Shown here: piece by piece, positions 63,003-64,000 of the stretch
Numbering within the stretch: position 1 is the first letter of the stretch
Layout of the letters: each line of letters starts with the position of its first letter
From: Sulfomarinibacter sp963733915
GTDB lineage: Bacteria; Acidobacteriota; Thermoanaerobaculia; Thermoanaerobaculales; Sulfomarinibacteraceae
Assembly: GCA_963733915.1 (NCBI GenBank)
Contig: CAVTEP010000006.1
Location: 372,001 to 436,000 of the forward strand
Direction of reading: 5' to 3'
Length of the DNA: 64,000 nucleotides
Made by a program: the position numbers and the translations under genes
The notes under the pieces: generated by a model
What the model saw: only the letters and a program-made list of their open reading frames with translations
Database searches by the model: none
Told to the model about the DNA's origin: nothing

Positions 63003-63092
63003 CGTTTGAACGTTTAAAAGTCAGAACGTTCCACCCGCCCCGGGGAGGCAGAGGGGAAAAGGAGAAAAGGAGAAAAGGGGACCACCCACCCC
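62993..63092. repeat. intergenic element with AACGTTT and GGAAAAGGAGAAAA repeats
   Basis: From 62993 there are ACAACGTTATAACGTTTGAA and ACGTTTAAAAGTCAGAACGTT copies, then CCACCCGCCCC. From about 63053 GGGGAAAAGGAGAAAAGGAG-type units follow, ending CCACCCACCCC. Two repeat units seen elsewhere in the window (GAACGTT; TTTTCTCC) are therefore side by side. The first overlaps the last codons of the YedK-type gene. Confidence 0.65.
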
Positions 63093-63093
63093 T

Positions 63094-63281
63094 CCTAGCC
63101 CGCTTTTCTCACCGGGTTTCGTGACGAGGGCGGCGAAGCGCAAGTATCCGGTGGGTTTGGCGTGAATCGGGCGACGCAGTCGTAGTAGCGCTACGTCGAG
63201 GAGCACGATTTGCGACAAGCACGGCGGGACGCCGCGATTCGCCGTCCGCAGTAGATACCCGGTGAGAAATGCAGGCTAGGT
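63094..63281. mobile_element. MITE-like element with 24-bp inverted ends
   Basis: The left end CCTAGCCCGCTTTTCTCACC (63094 onward) and the right end, read in reverse complement, CCTAGCCTGCATTTCTCACC, agree at about 21 of 24 positions, including the GGGT continuation. The 188 bp between them have no ORF. The interior contains a hairpin CGTAG-TAGCG-CTACG and GC-rich palindromes. This looks like a non-autonomous transposable element. I do not know its parent transposase, and a target duplication is not clear. Confidence 0.6.
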
Positions 63282-63284
63282 GCC

Positions 63285-63606
63285 GTTGGTCTCTTTCGAT
63301 GAAACGGCGGGCAGGGACCGTGGCAGGGACAGCGTCAGGGGCCGGGGACTGTGGCAGAGGCAGGAGTCCGCGTCAGTAACAGTCCACAGCGACAGCGACC
63401 GGTGGCGATCATGCCTCCGTCGGTGTACCTAAGCTCTGCTCCGGTCGGTGCCTCTGTGGTCTGCCGCCGTCGCTGCGCCGTAGTCCGGGCCTTCCAAACC
63501 TCGATCTCTCGCAATTCCAGATGACCCAAACGTATGGCGACGGTCCAGGCGGAACAGAGTCGACTCCCGGCGCGTATACTCCACGAACCCGAAATTTGGA
63601 GGTCCC
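63285..63606. other. intergenic region with short purine-rich repeats
   Basis: Contains many short repeats of the GGCAGGGACAG / GACAGCG / GCAGAGGC kind around 63310-63400 and their complements (GGTCGGTGCCTCTGTGGTC) around 63440-63460, so it may be another inverted-arm element. Related text (GACAGCGACAGACCGCAGAGG) occurs in the core of the element at 34341-34662. No gene was recognised; it precedes the start of the GYF-AIM24 gene. Confidence 0.45.
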
Positions 63607-64000
63607 ATGAGCGACAGGATGTGGTACGTGGCAGTCGATGGACAGACGGTTGGCCCGATGAGCGAGGCGGAGCTGATGACGCCATGCAGGCCGGAACCTA
63701 CGCCCCCGGCACCCAGGTCTTCTGCGAGGGCGTGACCGAATGGGCGCCGGCCGACACGGTGGCTGAGCTCAGACGCACACCCCACCCCCCCCACCACCCG
63801 GCCACCGCTCCGGCGGCACGGCGGATCAGGTGGATTTCGAGATTCACGGCGAGGAAATGCAGTTCGTCGAGGTCGAGCTCGATCCCGGTGAAAGTGTCGT
63901 CGCCGAAGCCGGAGCCATGATGTACATGGGTGAAGGGATCGAGATGCAGACCATCTTCGGCGACGGATCCCAGAAGCAGACCAAAATGATGGATTTGTTG
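63607..64000 (+). CDS. GYF_2 domain - AIM24 (TIGR00266-like) protein, partial, with frame breaks
   Basis: The gene starts at ATG 63607 and runs off the right edge. MSDRMWYVAVDGQTVGPMSE begins a GYF_2/DUF4339 domain. It continues in another frame as DAMQAGTYAPGTQVFCEGVT and EWAPADTVAEL after a break at about 63678. A Pro/His-rich linker contains a run of eight C (63785-63792), where the frame changes again. Then VDFEIHGEEMQFVEVELDPG and SVVAEAGAMMYMGEG begin an AIM24-type domain. These domains are often fused in environmental bacteria. Function is unknown. Confidence 0.7.

Noticed and set aside
34341..63030. GAACGTT arrays as CRISPR repeats
   Set aside because: Units are 7-14 bp with no unique spacers of constant length, arranged as inverted arms, and no cas genes are present.
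1..64000. tRNA, rRNA, prophage or restriction-modification modules
   Set aside because: No cloverleaf with CCA-type ends, rRNA segment, integrase or phage structural gene was recognised on either strand.

Overview
The window is about 64 kb of GC-rich DNA from a Gram-negative bacterium. It carries lipopolysaccharide genes (lpxB, lptA/B/C, an LpxH-like phosphoesterase) and a complete sigma-54/regulatory PTS block. The mix of families (DUF5916 outer-membrane proteins, DUF1015, S9 and M14 peptidases, HPr kinase beside rpoN and rapZ, GYF-AIM24 fusion) fits Acidobacteriota, possibly a Thermoanaerobaculia-like lineage. That placement is inferred from gene content only. No phage, CRISPR array, rRNA or tRNA was recognised.

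Layout. 1-27.4 kb is almost entirely minus strand. It starts with a miaB fragment. A tight cluster follows, transcribed lptC-lptA-lptB-rpoN-hpf-ptsN-hprK-rapZ-EIIA(Man)-ptsH-ptsI-cupin. Then come accA, gpmI, a PP2C phosphatase, a DnaJ-TPR protein, two related helical-repeat proteins flanking a RodZ-like protein, PrsW, ribF and rimO, and finally lpxB, a HIT protein, HU, rpsA and cmk. 27.4-36.9 kb is mixed: a B12-binding radical SAM protein, a larA/cupin/ferredoxin/DUF1573 operon, AMMECR1, trmJ, a TPR protein and a MurB-like protein. 36.87-40.9 kb holds a sigma-54 promoter, a short terminated transcript and a giant sigma-54 activator. 40.9-48.2 kb has aroA, an LpxH-like enzyme, serC, serA, DUF1015 and an MFS transporter. 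48.4-64 kb has a DUF5916 barrel protein, M14 and S9 peptidases, a Na+-pumping decarboxylase operon, a GT39 protein, a phosphohexomutase, a YedK-type protein and a GYF-AIM24 fusion cut by the window edge.

Most striking observations. (1) A near-consensus sigma-54 promoter (36870-36886) is followed about 85 nt later by a textbook intrinsic terminator, with no ORF between them. The predicted RNA carries a CU-rich anti-Shine-Dalgarno tract and lies next to the sigma-54 activator gene. This is the best candidate for an undescribed regulatory system. (2) A DUF1573 protein has an in-frame TGA exactly where the family has the first Cys of its CGC motif, with a SECIS-like stem-loop downstream; it may be a selenoprotein. 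(3) Many intergenic spaces hold a shared architecture: short tandem repeats (7-14 bp) forming inverted arms around a C-rich/G-rich core. Each locus uses its own repeat unit, and one unit (GAACGTT) recurs at four loci.

Caution on sequence quality. At least 16 single-base frame breaks interrupt otherwise well conserved proteins, often at short homopolymers and concentrated after 48 kb. I read most of them as consensus or assembly errors, and annotate those genes as single loci with the breaks stated.
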